NCBI RefSeq assembly: GCF_027063845.1 | Contig: NZ_JAMOQU010000072.1 | Location: 1 to 64,000, forward strand | Origin: Thermococcus sp. | Lineage (GTDB): Archaea > Methanobacteriota_B > Thermococci > Thermococcales > Thermococcaceae | Reading direction: 5' to 3' | DNA: 64,000 bases | Shown: positions 33,873-43,020 of the stretch, one piece after another | Position numbering within the stretch: position 1 is the stretch's first letter | Layout: each line of letters opens with the position of its first letter | Notes under the pieces: model-generated | What the model was told of the DNA's origin: nothing | Seen by the model: only the letters and a program-made list of their open reading frames with translations | Databases searched by the model: none | Position numbers and translations under genes: made by a program

Positions 33873-35192
33873 ATGAAAATCGTCGTTATCGGTTCTGGAA
33901 CGGCAGGAAGCAACTTCGCCCTCTTCATGAGGAAGCTCGACAGGAAGGCGGAGATAGTTGTCATCGGGAAGGAGGAGACCATGCAGTACTCACCCTGTGC
34001 CCTGCCCCACGTCATCAGCGGGACGATAGAGAAGCCCGAGGACGTCATCGTCTTCCCGAACGAGTTCTACGAAAAGCAGAAGATAAAGCTCATGCTCAAC
34101 ACCGAAGCAAAGGCGATAGACCGCGAGAGGAAAGTCGTAATCACCGACAAAGGAGAGGTTCCCTACGACAAGCTCGTTCTGGCAGTTGGTTCCAAAGCGT
34201 TTATCCCGCCGATAAAGGGCGTTGAGAACGAGGGAGTGTTCACCCTCAAGAGCCTCGACGACGTGAGGAGGATTAAAGCTTACATCACCGATAGGAAGCC
34301 AAAGAGGGCAGTCGTCATCGGCGCGGGTCTAATCGGCCTCGAGGGGGCTGAGGCCTTCGCGAGGCTCGGAATGGAGGTTCTCGTCGTCGAGCTTATGGAC
34401 AGGCTAATGCCGACGATGCTCGACAAAGATACCGCGAAGCTCGTCCAGAAGGAGATGGAAGCGAACGGCGTCTCCTTCCGCTTCGGCGTTGGGGTTAGCG
34501 AGATAATCGGCAGTCCCGTCGAGGCGGTTAGAATAGGCGACGAGGAAGTTCCGGCCGAGCTGGTTCTCGTTGCGACAGGCGTTAGGGCCAACACAGACCT
34601 CGCCAAAGAAGCCGGGCTGGAGGTGAACCGCGGGATAGTGGTCAACGAGCACCTCCAGACGAGCGACCCGGACATCTACGCGATAGGCGACTGCGCCGAG
34701 GTTGTAGATGCGGTAACGGGCAAGAGAACCTTAAGCCAGCTTGGAACGAGCGCGGTTAGAATGGCGAAGGTGGCAGCGGAGCACATAGCAGGAAGGGATG
34801 TCTCCTTCAGGCCCGTCTTCAACACGGCCATAACCGAGCTCTTCGGCCTTGAGATAGGGACCTTTGGGATAACGGAGGAAAGAGCGAAGAAAGAGGGAAT
34901 CGAAGTAGCGGTCGGCAAGTTCAAAGGCTCAACGAAGCCCGAGTACTACCCCGGCGGAAAGCCGATAACTGTGAAGCTGATTTTCAGGAAGTCGGACAGG
35001 AAGCTCGTCGGCGCGCAGATAGTCGGCGGTGAGAGGGTTTGGGGCAGGATAATGACGCTCTCGGCTTTAGCTCAGAAGGGTGCGACCGTTGAGGACGTAG
35101 TTTACCTTGAGACCGCCTACGCCCCGCCAATAAGCCCGACGATAGACCCGATTACCGTTGCCGGGGAGATGGCGTTGAGGAAGTTCCGCTGA
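33873..35192 (+). CDS. FAD-dependent pyridine nucleotide-disulfide oxidoreductase (CoA-disulfide reductase / NADH oxidase family)
   Basis: This 439-aa protein has FAD site 'IVVIGSGTAGSNFALF', a single active-site Cys in 'YSPCALPHVISG' (residue about 43), NAD(P)H site 'AVVIGAGLIGLEGAEAFARLG', and the second FAD motif 'DIYAIGDCAEV'. The C-terminal dimerisation domain has Tyr residues ('YAPPISPTID') seen in CoA-disulfide reductases. Thermococcales have several paralogues (Nox, CoADR, NAD(P)H-sulfur oxidoreductase), so the exact activity is undecided. ATG 33873 follows GGTGGTG. Confidence 0.88.
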   Translation: MKIVVIGSGTAGSNFALFMRKLDRKAEIVVIGKEETMQYSPCALPHVISGTIEKPEDVIVFPNEFYEKQKIKLMLNTEAKAIDRERKVVITDKGEVPYDKLVLAVGSKAFIPPIKGVENEGVFTLKSLDDVRRIKAYITDRKPKRAVVIGAGLIGLEGAEAFARLGMEVLVVELMDRLMPTMLDKDTAKLVQKEMEANGVSFRFGVGVSEIIGSPVEAVRIGDEEVPAELVLVATGVRANTDLAKEAGLEVNRGIVVNEHLQTSDPDIYAIGDCAEVVDAVTGKRTLSQLGTSAVRMAKVAAEHIAGRDVSFRPVFNTAITELFGLEIGTFGITEERAKKEGIEVAVGKFKGSTKPEYYPGGKPITVKLIFRKSDRKLVGAQIVGGERVWGRIMTLSALAQKGATVEDVVYLETAYAPPISPTIDPITVAGEMALRKFR

Positions 35193-35246
35193 GCCCATTT
35201 CAACAACTTTTTAAAGTCAGTTTTTCTAACCTTTTTGGGTGATTGA

Positions 35247-36005
35247 ATGAAACGTCGCCTCATCGTTCTCCTTTTAATCGTTGTCATTGCCTCGGGGTGC
35301 ATCTCGGGGGAAAGCGGAAGACCGACAAAAACGTCCCCAACTCCAACCACCACACTCCTGCCCGCGGGAGAGCCAAGGAACTACACCCAAGAAGAGCTCC
35401 TCCAGAATCTTGAAAGGATAACGTTTCTTAGGTTCTGGGAGGAAACAACAGGCGTTACAGTAGTCATAATCGGAAACGCAAACCAGACGATGGAGATAAA
35501 GGGCAGTAAAGTAGGCTACGTTGACATTGCCAGCAGGAGGACAGAGGTAAACTCCACCGCCACGGTGGGTTCATCAATTATTAAATCGAGAATCATTGTG
35601 ACCAACGAAAGCGCTTACTTCGAGTTCGCGGGCAGGGGCGAGAACCTGACCGAGCCAGAGGCCGTTGAGAAGCTCTGGGAATCCACCAACGTCCTTGAAG
35701 TAGTGAGAAGGTATCTAACGGAGCTTGAACCCTTCAAGGTGGACTTCGTGAACGGCACTCAGGAGTTCTACTACAACGTCACCAATACAATGATGCTCGG
35801 CGAAGTTCCCGGAATCGAGGGAAGTGGAAACGTCGCCATTAACGGAACCGCGATTCTGAGGTTCAGGGGAGGATACCCCGTTGAGGTCGTCTTTAGATAC
35901 ACCCTCAAAACAGTTTCAGAGCAGGGAGGCGTGAGGATTACTAACATTGTAACCGCGGTCGAACGGATAGAGCTCCAAGAAATCAAAACCGGGAAAGGGA
36001 CTTAA
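35247..36005 (+). CDS. Predicted lipoprotein
   Basis: This 252-aa protein has a lipoprotein signal: basic 'MKRR', hydrophobic '[11 protein letters not shown]', then 'SGC' with the lipidated Cys at residue 18. A Thr/Pro/Ser linker ('[13 protein letters not shown]') follows and then a beta-rich domain with many N-x-S/T sequons, as expected for a glycosylated cell-surface protein. The fold resembles LolA/LppX-like carriers only in a general way. Start after GGGTGAT. Confidence 0.75.
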   Translation: MKRRLIVLLLIVVIASGCISGESGRPTKTSPTPTTTLLPAGEPRNYTQEELLQNLERITFLRFWEETTGVTVVIIGNANQTMEIKGSKVGYVDIASRRTEVNSTATVGSSIIKSRIIVTNESAYFEFAGRGENLTEPEAVEKLWESTNVLEVVRRYLTELEPFKVDFVNGTQEFYYNVTNTMMLGEVPGIEGSGNVAINGTAILRFRGGYPVEVVFRYTLKTVSEQGGVRITNIVTAVERIELQEIKTGKGT

Positions 36006-36037
36006 GGCACCGTTCCTTTTCTTTCTCGGGGGTGGGT

Positions 36038-36574
36038 ATGAACCGCGTGAAGGTAAGCAAGCTCATGGCCTACATTCTCAGACACTCGCCGGGAGAGTTC
36101 GGGCTGAGGCCTGACAGAGAGGGTTTCGTCCCGCTGGACGAGCTCGTTAGGGCACTTCAAACCGTCTATCCCGACGTTACCGAGGAGCTCGTTAGGGAGA
36201 TAGTTGAGAGGGACTCCAAGGGGCGCTACGAGATTAAAGGCGGAAAAATCCGCGCCCGCTACGGCCACAGCTTTCCAGTCTCTTTGAACCATGAGGAGGA
36301 CACGGAATCAAGGGTTCTCTACCACGGAACGCCGAGGAGGAACCTCGGGAGGATTATGCGCGAAGGCCTTAAGCCGATGAAGAGGCAGTTCGTCCACCTC
36401 AGCACGAGCAGGAGCGAAGCAATCGAAACGGGCAGGAGGCACGGGAGGGACGTGGTTCTGCTAATCATAGATGCGGACTGCCTGAGGAGGAAGGGACTAA
36501 AAATCTACAAAGCCGGAAAGAACGTGAGGATTGTTGAGAGAGTCCCGCCCGAGTGCATCACCCTGGCAGTCTGA
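36038..36574 (+). CDS. kptA: RNA 2'-phosphotransferase KptA/Tpt1
   Basis: This 178-aa protein transfers the 2'-phosphate of spliced tRNA (or a similar RNA end) to NAD+. Conserved pieces are '[18 protein letters not shown]', '[17 protein letters not shown]' and '[17 protein letters not shown]', carrying the Arg-His-Arg-Arg active-site set. ATG 36038 with GGGGGTGGG upstream is preferred over GTG 36032. The 3' end overlaps the convergent MFS gene by 17 nt. Confidence 0.92.
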   Translation: MNRVKVSKLMAYILRHSPGEFGLRPDREGFVPLDELVRALQTVYPDVTEELVREIVERDSKGRYEIKGGKIRARYGHSFPVSLNHEEDTESRVLYHGTPRRNLGRIMREGLKPMKRQFVHLSTSRSEAIETGRRHGRDVVLLIIDADCLRRKGLKIYKAGKNVRIVERVPPECITLAV

Positions 36575-37796
36575 GGGCCAAAACGAATGCCAGCCCGAGG
36601 GGAACCAGCGTGCTCATGAAGTTCAGCTGGAAGCTTATCCCCGAGAGGTAGCCCCCAATCAAAGGCCCGACGACCCAGCCGAGGCTCATCATGGCGTTTA
36701 ACAAACCCATCCCTTGGGCCCTCTCGCTCACCCTGACGTTCTGCGCCACGTATGCTGAAGTAGAGTTTATTGTCAGAACCCACTTGACGCCTGAGAGGAA
36801 GGCTATTCCAAAGACGAGCCAGACGTTTCTAACGAGGGCGTAGAGCAGGAAAGCTAAACCGTAGCCCGCTATCGCAACCAGGTAGAACTTCTTGGCTCCA
36901 TACCTGTCTATCAGCTTTCCTAGGAAGTAGCCAGTCAAAGCAGCGGCGAAGCTCTCGATGCCGAAGATTACGCCAACACTCCACTCGCCGAAGGTCTCCT
37001 TGAAGTAAACGGAGGAAACGCCGTAGAACTGCCCGCTCGCTATCATAACGAGGAAGACCGTGACGTAGAAGAGTCCAAGGTGCCCGCGCATGAGCCTCTT
37101 GAAAGCCGAGCCCTTAACGGTTGCCCTCCAGCTCTCCCTACCCTCCTGCACGAGAATCATACCGAGGAGGGAGCGCCTCCCCGTCGGGCGCTCGCGGATT
37201 AGGAGGACTATCCCAGCCGAGACGAATAGGAGAAAGCCGGAAATCAGGAAGAGCTTCCTGATGCCGAAATAGCGGACTATCGCGGAGCCGAGGAAGTTGC
37301 CCACCATGAAGCCGGCGTTTTCAATTGAGTTGAAGAGGCCGAATATCGAGCCCGCCCTCGTGGAGAGCTCTGAAATCAGCGCGGAGTGGGCAGGGGTCAT
37401 TGCCGAACCGAAAATCCCCTGGAGTGTTCTGAGGATTAGAACGCCGGTTGCCGAGCTAACGAAGGCCATCGTAACGTAGAAGATGCCTATAGATGCCACG
37501 CCGAAGGCTATGAAGCCCTTCCTGTTGCCGGTCGAGTCGGAAAGCCAGCCGAAGGGGTACTGAAAGACCGTCGAGGTCAGGTTGAAGGCCACGCTCAAAA
37601 GGCCGACCATGAACATGCTCGCGCCGAGGAGGCGCATGTAGACGCCAAGGTATGGAAAGGCCATTCCAAAGGCGACGTTGGCTATGAACATGGCTATTGC
37701 CAGGATTACGACGTTCCTCCGCTTAACCCTCAGCTTATTGAGCTTGAGCGTTTTCTCGCGCTTTCCCTGGGTGACAACGAGTTCTCGCTTGCTCAT
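36558..37796 (-). CDS. MFS transporter
   Basis: This 412-aa protein has about 12 membrane helices after a basic 28-residue N-terminus. The loop 2-3 motif '[14 protein letters not shown]' and the matching '[16 protein letters not shown]' in the second half are typical of the family. It resembles multidrug-type exporters; the substrate is unknown. It is convergent with kptA and followed in the other direction by the second proline dehydrogenase genes. Confidence 0.87.
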   Translation of the reverse strand: MSKRELVVTQGKREKTLKLNKLRVKRRNVVILAIAMFIANVAFGMAFPYLGVYMRLLGASMFMVGLLSVAFNLTSTVFQYPFGWLSDSTGNRKGFIAFGVASIGIFYVTMAFVSSATGVLILRTLQGIFGSAMTPAHSALISELSTRAGSIFGLFNSIENAGFMVGNFLGSAIVRYFGIRKLFLISGFLLFVSAGIVLLIRERPTGRRSLLGMILVQEGRESWRATVKGSAFKRLMRGHLGLFYVTVFLVMIASGQFYGVSSVYFKETFGEWSVGVIFGIESFAAALTGYFLGKLIDRYGAKKFYLVAIAGYGLAFLLYALVRNVWLVFGIAFLSGVKWVLTINSTSAYVAQNVRVSERAQGMGLLNAMMSLGWVVGPLIGGYLSGISFQLNFMSTLVPLGLAFVLALRLPG

Positions 37797-37869
37797 CGCT
37801 GGAAGAACCGGCGAGGGACTTATAAAATTTCCGTCGAAATGATAAGAAAAAGGTGGAAATTATGGGCAA

Positions 37870-39036
37870 TCAGCCCATCTGAAGAGCCTGCCCGCGGAGT
37901 TCACCGCGCTCGAAGCGGTACGGGTCGTACCACTCGACCGGCAGGTCGGTTCTGCCCTTGGTAATCAGGTCCGCCACCATCTCGGCCACCGCTGGAGCCA
38001 TCATGAAGCCGTGTCCGCTGAAGCCGGCGGCAATGTAGTAGTCGCTCAGCTCCTCGATTTTTCCTATGGCTGGATTGCTGTCGGGAGTTTTGGCGTAGTA
38101 GCCGGCCCAGGTTCTCAATATTAGGAGCTCCCTCAAAGCGGGGATAATCTTGGTGAAGTAGTAGCTCACCTCGCGGAGGAACTCGTACGTTGGATTGAGG
38201 TCGTAGGTTGGCCCGAGCTCGTAGCCGACCCCACCGACGACGCCGCCGTGCGAGGTCTGGGTTAGGTATGCATGCCCGTACTTGAAGGAGATGACCATCG
38301 GCCTGATGGTTCCCTTCTTTATTGGCTGAGTTATTACCGCCTGGTGCTTGTAGGGCTCTATTGGAATCCTCACGCTTATCCCTGCCATCGCGTTGATTAG
38401 CTTGGCCCAGGCGTTGGTCGCGTTGACCACTATCCCCGTTTTTATGACCCCTCTACTCGTCTTCAGCCCCTTAATCTCGCCGTTCTCGATGATGAAGTCC
38501 TTGACCTCGGTATACTCGACGAGCTTGGCCCCAAACTCCTCGGCCTTTATCGCGAACTTTGCCGTTGATTTGAAGGGGCTCGCCTTTCCGTCCGTGGGGT
38601 TCCACGAGGCCGCTATAACCTCGCTGATGTCGAGGAGCGGGACTATCTCCTTGGCTTCCTCGGGCGTTATGAGCCTCGTCGGAACGCCGAAGCGGTTTTG
38701 TATCGCGATGTTGCGCTTGAAGGTCTCCACTTCCTCATCGTCGTAGAGCAGGAAGAGGTAGCCCGTCTGTTCGAAGGGGAAATCGTACTCCTCACTATAG
38801 CGCTTCCACAGCTCGACCGAGCGCTTCATAACCTGGACGTTGGCCTCGTCGTTGAACTGCTGTCTTATGCCCGTTCCGCAGCGGAAGGTCGAGCCCGAAC
38901 CTATGAAACGCTTCTCTATGACCGTAACCTCCTCACCGCGCTTGGCCAATTCGTGCGCTATCGTAACGCCGACTATTCCTCCACCGATAATCGTTATCTC
39001 GCTCCTCTCAGGGAGTTCCTTCGTCGGCATCTTCAA
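37870..39036 (-). CDS. Second proline-dehydrogenase-like beta subunit (DAO family)
   Basis: This 388-aa protein is very similar in length and sequence to PdhB at 29043 ('EITIIGGGIVGVTIAHELAK', 'GSGSTFRCGTGIRQQFNDE', 'YYAKTPDSNPAIG'). It is a FAD amino-acid dehydrogenase, proline the likely substrate given the PutP gene upstream; sarcosine or another N-alkyl amino acid is the alternative. ATGA overlap with the alpha-type gene (39036-39033) couples them. This fits the two-subunit proline dehydrogenase (PDH2 type) known from Pyrococcus. Confidence 0.85.
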   Translation of the reverse strand: MKMPTKELPERSEITIIGGGIVGVTIAHELAKRGEEVTVIEKRFIGSGSTFRCGTGIRQQFNDEANVQVMKRSVELWKRYSEEYDFPFEQTGYLFLLYDDEEVETFKRNIAIQNRFGVPTRLITPEEAKEIVPLLDISEVIAASWNPTDGKASPFKSTAKFAIKAEEFGAKLVEYTEVKDFIIENGEIKGLKTSRGVIKTGIVVNATNAWAKLINAMAGISVRIPIEPYKHQAVITQPIKKGTIRPMVISFKYGHAYLTQTSHGGVVGGVGYELGPTYDLNPTYEFLREVSYYFTKIIPALRELLILRTWAGYYAKTPDSNPAIGKIEELSDYYIAAGFSGHGFMMAPAVAEMVADLITKGRTDLPVEWYDPYRFERGELRGQALQMG

Positions 39037-40511
39037 TCCCTCCTCGCGGGAACCTTCATCTTGACGTTCTTAATTGGCGGTCTCGCGACGGGAATGTCAA
39101 GTTTATCCATCGGCGTTCCGGTTCTCTGGGAGACCACCACTGCACCGTTGAAGAGGCAGAAGCGTCCCTGACAGAAGCCCATCGCAAGGTGGGTCAGCCT
39201 TTTGATTATCTGGAGGTCGGTGATGCCGGACTTCACCACGTCGTCGACCTTTCTTAGCGTCACGTCGCAGCCGCAGATGTGAACGTCCTCGCCGTTGAAC
39301 TCATCCAACGGAAGCCTGTGGACTGGAACGGCTATCGGCTCGTAGTTCTTGAGCCTCTCCTCGTAGACGCACGGCTCGGCCTCAAAGCCGAACTCCCTGA
39401 GGATGTAAGCGCCGACGAGTCTTCCCTCGAGGTAGTTCGCGTAGTGGGGCTTTATTGAAACCGCACTGCCTGCAACGTAGATTCCCTCGCGGATTCTGTG
39501 GTTCGAGTCAATTACGGGCCTGTAGTAACCGCGCTTGAAGTACAGCCTCCCGCCGGCCTGAGTTACGGGGTTTATGTCGGGCCTCCTGCCGTCGGACATG
39601 ATGACGGCATCAACATCGTAAACGTTACCGTTTGCATCTATGAGCCTCTCGACCTTCTCGTTGCCCTCAACGCGCTTCGGATTGGGCACGACAACGTACT
39701 CAATCCCCCAGCGGTCGAGCTCGGCCGTTATCTCCTCGGGAAACGCTCCAACGACGGCAACTTTTCTCCCCGGGGCCACTCCCCAGACGTTCATAACCTC
39801 GAGCGCGTCGCTCCTCCTGAAGATGCCGGGGTAGTCGTTGTTCTCGAAGAGCATGATGTTGTCAACCGCTCCGGTAGCTAAAACCACGCGCTTGGCGAGA
39901 ATTTCAATCAGCTGGTCACCCCTCACTATCGGCACAAGGAAGTATTCACCCTTGTCAAAAACCCCAATGGCGACGCTCTTCAGGAAGACGCGGGTGTTCT
40001 CGGGCAAATCAGAGAGCTCATTCAGGGCCTCTTTGGGGTCTCCAAAGCCCTCCTGCTCGACGCCCTTGAGCTTTAAGTCTCCGCCGAGCCAGCCTCTCTC
40101 TTCGATTATCGCTGTCGTAAGCCTTCCGCCGATTTCCTTGACGACGCCGAGACCAGCCGGACCGGCGCCGATAACGGCCACGTCAACCACGTACTGAAGA
40201 ACGGGCTTACCTTCATCAATTTCCACGTTCTCCTGGAAATCGTCGTAGCCCTGCCTTTCGAGCCTCATGCCGTCCTTTACAGCGGTTTTCCTCGCGTTGA
40301 CGTTCTTGACGCCGTTGACGACCATCGGGACGGGGCCAAAGGTGAAGGCGCCCCTCCTTCTTCCCCCCGTGCTCGTCGTGAGCCAGTATATGCCGTTCGC
40401 GAGCAGGGCAACGGTAACCTTTTCTCCCTCGTATGCCTCAAGGGGTTGCCCCTCAAAGTAAATCGTGACTCTCTTAGAAGGGTCCTTTTCAGTTAGGTCG
40501 AGCGGTCTCAT
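39033..40511 (-). CDS. Second proline-dehydrogenase-like alpha subunit with fused BFD domain
   Basis: This 492-aa relative of PdhA keeps the N-terminal ferredoxin-like fold ('VTIYFEGQPLEAYEGE', 'MVVNGVKNVNARKT') but all four cluster cysteines of PdhA (C60, C65, C68, C81) are absent, so no [2Fe-2S] is expected there. The FAD site 'VAVIGAGPAGLG' is intact; the second site is degenerate ('VAVVGAFPEEI' for 'IVGAGNVGLI'). The C-terminal about 90 residues form a BFD-like [2Fe-2S] domain ('HICGCDVTLRK', 'GFCQGRFC') that is a separate protein (PdhX) in the first complex. GGGTGGGAGC precedes ATG. Confidence 0.85.
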   Translation of the reverse strand: MRPLDLTEKDPSKRVTIYFEGQPLEAYEGEKVTVALLANGIYWLTTSTGGRRRGAFTFGPVPMVVNGVKNVNARKTAVKDGMRLERQGYDDFQENVEIDEGKPVLQYVVDVAVIGAGPAGLGVVKEIGGRLTTAIIEERGWLGGDLKLKGVEQEGFGDPKEALNELSDLPENTRVFLKSVAIGVFDKGEYFLVPIVRGDQLIEILAKRVVLATGAVDNIMLFENNDYPGIFRRSDALEVMNVWGVAPGRKVAVVGAFPEEITAELDRWGIEYVVVPNPKRVEGNEKVERLIDANGNVYDVDAVIMSDGRRPDINPVTQAGGRLYFKRGYYRPVIDSNHRIREGIYVAGSAVSIKPHYANYLEGRLVGAYILREFGFEAEPCVYEERLKNYEPIAVPVHRLPLDEFNGEDVHICGCDVTLRKVDDVVKSGITDLQIIKRLTHLAMGFCQGRFCLFNGAVVVSQRTGTPMDKLDIPVARPPIKNVKMKVPARRD

Positions 40512-40560
40512 GCTCCCACCCCGAAAATTTTACGGCAAGCGTTCGACCTTATACACCGAT

Positions 40561-40570
40561 GCTTATAAAC
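40561..40570 (-). promoter_or_regulatory. TATA box of the second dehydrogenase pair
   Basis: On the minus strand GTTTATAAGC is centred about 55 bp upstream of the alpha-type gene start (40511). A T-rich stretch lies just before it, after the putP stop, so the dehydrogenase pair can be transcribed independently of putP. Confidence 0.45.
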
Positions 40571-40601
40571 GTTAGGTTGTCCAAAAATGGTTAAAAAGGA
40601 A

Positions 40602-42218
40602 TCAGGCGAGGCCGCGCTCGATGAGGAAGTCGGCGACGTTCTCGACCTGACTCTTGGCCCTGGTCTCGGTGATGCTTTTCTTTCCGGTCTCGATGGGAAC
40701 TTTCTTGAAGAGCTCCTCGTGGAGCTTCACAACGTCCTCTGGCGGCTTTGTGAATAGGCTGACGACGATTATGATGAACAGGGTAATGAAGAAGTTGATG
40801 AAGAACACAGGGACGCCGTTGAACCAGGAGCCGATTGTTCCGAAGATTCCGGGGGCGTCCGGGTTGAAGGCCCAGCCGTAGACCTTGGCCTCAAGAATGA
40901 CTTCGCTGACAAGGCCATAGGCCATGCCGACGATTGCGCCTTCCTTGGTGACGCGCTTCCACCAGAGGCTCAGCACGAGAATCGGGCCGAAGCCGACCGC
41001 GAGACCGCCCCAAGCGGTCGCAACCATCTCGTAGACGACCTTGTTGCCGGTGAGCGCGAACCAGAGTCCGACGAGGGCGACAACTGCAACGACAACCCTC
41101 GATATGTTGACCATCTGTTTCTTGCCGACCTCCTTGCCGAGGACCTTGTGGTAGAAGTCCCTCGCTATGGCGGAGGAAGCGACGAGAAGCTGTGAGTCGG
41201 CGGTGCTCATGACAGCCGAGATTATACCAGCTATGACGAAGCCAGCTAACCAGCCAGGCATGAGCTCGACGGCCATCGCGGGGATTACCTTCTCAGGGTC
41301 GCTGACCTGGAGCATTCCAGCCTGGTGCATCGCGAAGCCGAGGAATCCGGCGAAGAATGCACCCCAGAGGACAATTATTGTCCAGGTCCCGCTTATGAAG
41401 ATTCCAGGCCTCCTGAGCTTCCTCGGGTCCTCAACACTCATGTAGCGCGTAACTATGTGTGGCTGGCCGAGGTAACCGACTATCCAGGAGGCGTAGCCGA
41501 TGGCGAATATTATCGCGGCCCAGCCGGTTGCTCCTCCGAAGGGGTCGAGCTTGGTCGGGTCTGCCTGGGCTATTATCTGGGTAGCCTTGTCAAAACCACC
41601 TATTTTGGCGAGTGCAAGGAACGGAACGATTATCAGAGTCAGGAGCATGAACATTGCCTGAACGACGTCGGTCCAGACGACCGCGAAGAAGCCGCCGGTT
41701 ATGACGTAGGCAGTTAAGATTATCACAGTCAGAATTATTCCCGCGTTGTCGCTGATTCCAAAGCCCTCTGCAAACGTCTTTCCACCGGCCGTGAACTGGG
41801 CGGCAACGTAAGCGGTCATGAATATGAGGATTATCAGCGCGCTGAGGATTCTTATCATCTTTGTGTCGTCCTTGAGCCTGGCCTCGAGGTAGTCCGGAAC
41901 GGTTATCGCCCTGAATTTACCGGCGTAAATTCTCAGCCTTGGTCCAATGAGCACGTAGTCTGCGAGCGTTCCAAAGAGACAGCCCACCGCAGCCCAGAAT
42001 GCACCGAGACCGGCTTTGAAGGCGCTTCCCGGATAGCCGAGCATCAGCCAGCCACTGAAGTCGCTCGCCTTATCGGAGAGTGTAGCGGCCAGGACATGAA
42101 CCTTTCTTCCACCCACGAAGTACTGGTCCTCGGTCTTGGTGTACTTGTTGGCCCACCAGCCGATGTAGGCCAGCAGCGCGAGGTAGAAGAGGAAGCCAAT
42201 CAGTATCTCGGTGTTCAT
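40602..42218 (-). CDS. putP: Sodium/proline symporter PutP (SSS family)
   Basis: This 538-aa protein has about 13 membrane helices. SSS family features are 'KASDFSGWLMLGYPGSAF' in helix 2, 'YVAAQFTAGGKTFAEGFG', 'GYLGQPHIVTRYMSVED' and 'SAVMSTADSQLLVASSAIARD', the last holding the Na+ site Ser/Thr residues. The 'GQPHI' loop is typical of proline carriers. It overlaps the small upstream gene by 4 nt and precedes the proline-dehydrogenase-like pair, so uptake and oxidation are encoded together. Confidence 0.92.
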   Translation of the reverse strand: MNTEILIGFLFYLALLAYIGWWANKYTKTEDQYFVGGRKVHVLAATLSDKASDFSGWLMLGYPGSAFKAGLGAFWAAVGCLFGTLADYVLIGPRLRIYAGKFRAITVPDYLEARLKDDTKMIRILSALIILIFMTAYVAAQFTAGGKTFAEGFGISDNAGIILTVIILTAYVITGGFFAVVWTDVVQAMFMLLTLIIVPFLALAKIGGFDKATQIIAQADPTKLDPFGGATGWAAIIFAIGYASWIVGYLGQPHIVTRYMSVEDPRKLRRPGIFISGTWTIIVLWGAFFAGFLGFAMHQAGMLQVSDPEKVIPAMAVELMPGWLAGFVIAGIISAVMSTADSQLLVASSAIARDFYHKVLGKEVGKKQMVNISRVVVAVVALVGLWFALTGNKVVYEMVATAWGGLAVGFGPILVLSLWWKRVTKEGAIVGMAYGLVSEVILEAKVYGWAFNPDAPGIFGTIGSWFNGVPVFFINFFITLFIIIVVSLFTKPPEDVVKLHEELFKKVPIETGKKSITETRAKSQVENVADFLIERGLA

Positions 42219-42388
42219 TTCCCTCCCTCCTGCTGTCTAATCAGGTCTTCGTCGTAGGCGAGAATGTCGTCGTCAACGTAGTACTCCTCACCGGTTATTC
42301 TGTCCCAAAAACCATAGAGGAGCATCGTTGCTATTCCCAAAAGGGTTGGAACCAGTAGCAATGCCCATCCACCGGCACTGAGCCCCAT
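42215..42388 (-). CDS. Small single-span accessory protein of the PutP symporter
   Basis: This 57-aa protein starts at ATG 42388 after GGAGGG at 6 nt; an in-frame ATG at 42430 lacks a ribosome site. One membrane helix ('GWALLLVPTLLGIATMLLYG') is followed by an acidic cytoplasmic tail ('YYVDDDILAYDEDLIRQQ'). It is coupled to putP by ATGA. Small partners of SSS symporters with this layout are known in archaea; its exact role (stability or regulation) is not established. Confidence 0.75.
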   Translation of the reverse strand: MGLSAGGWALLLVPTLLGIATMLLYGFWDRITGEEYYVDDDILAYDEDLIRQQEGGK

Positions 42389-42444
42389 ATTGAACCCTCC
42401 TGCATATGTATGCTGGCCAATGACCAGCACTGTATATTATTGCC

Positions 42445-42460
42445 AAAAAGTTATAAACCT
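42445..42460 (-). promoter_or_regulatory. TATA box of the putP operon
   Basis: On the minus strand AGGTTTATAACTTTTT is centred about 67 bp upstream of ATG 42388, giving a leader of about 40 nt. The palindrome at 42465-42483 lies directly upstream, in position to modulate it. Confidence 0.55.
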
Positions 42461-42464
42461 ATCG

Positions 42465-42483
42465 TTCAAAACTATATTTTGAA
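42465..42483. promoter_or_regulatory. Inverted repeat TTCAAAA-N5-TTTTGAA between divergent genes
   Basis: Perfect 7-bp arms flank CTATA; a second dyad AACTAT...ATAGTT overlaps it. It covers the TATA-like ACTATATTTT of the plus-strand gene at 42538 and abuts the putP TATA box. Size and symmetry suit an Lrp-type or MarR-type dimer, and an Lrp gene lies at 44301. Confidence 0.5.
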
Positions 42484-42537
42484 TAGTTTGTGAAAAATCT
42501 GGAAGCCGAATTAGTACAAACCGTTACGGTGTTGAGC

Positions 42538-43020
42538 ATGAACAGGGTAAAAGTCATGAGACCTATATTCCGTCCTGAAATAGAATCGAGCTTCGTTTTG
42601 TACCCATACAGGATATACCACCTCAGGCTCTACTACAAGAGGTTGGGAATGAGGGATAAGGTCTTCGACTACTTCGCCTACGTTGACCTCTACCGGCTCG
42701 GTGCCGAGAGGGGAGACAGGTTCATAGAACTCCAGGAGTGGGAGGTTGAGGAAAAGGCCGTTATGGACCCGCTAGTCGATGAAGAGGAAGCCAGAATGAA
42801 AGCCTTTGAGAGCGCTATAACCTGGGGAAACTCGCGCGTGATTTCGTGGTGGCTCCCGAGGATTGAGGTCGTTCGAGAGGAACTCGCCTACAAGGTCTTC
42901 TGGATTTTCGAAAGGAGGGGTGAGAGGTTAATCCTCGACAGCCTCGATGGAAGGGAATACAGCCTTGACGTACTGACCGGGAAGGGAAGAAGAACCTGCG
43001 AGGGGCCGTTCTGCCGTTAG
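42538..43020 (+). CDS. Hypothetical protein divergent from putP
   Basis: This 160-aa protein is rich in Arg, Glu, Trp and Tyr with no membrane segment ('PYRIYHLRLYYKRLGMRDKVFDY', split over two predicted strands). I chose ATG 42538 because the only TATA-like element (42471-42480) would start transcripts near 42500, beyond the in-frame GTG at 42490. It ends with a C-x4-C pair ('RTCEGPFCR'), and its stop overlaps the convergent GTPase gene by 4 nt. The family is not recognised; a conserved Thermococcales orphan is likely. Confidence 0.6.
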   Translation: MNRVKVMRPIFRPEIESSFVLYPYRIYHLRLYYKRLGMRDKVFDYFAYVDLYRLGAERGDRFIELQEWEVEEKAVMDPLVDEEEARMKAFESAITWGNSRVISWWLPRIEVVREELAYKVFWIFERRGERLILDSLDGREYSLDVLTGKGRRTCEGPFCR

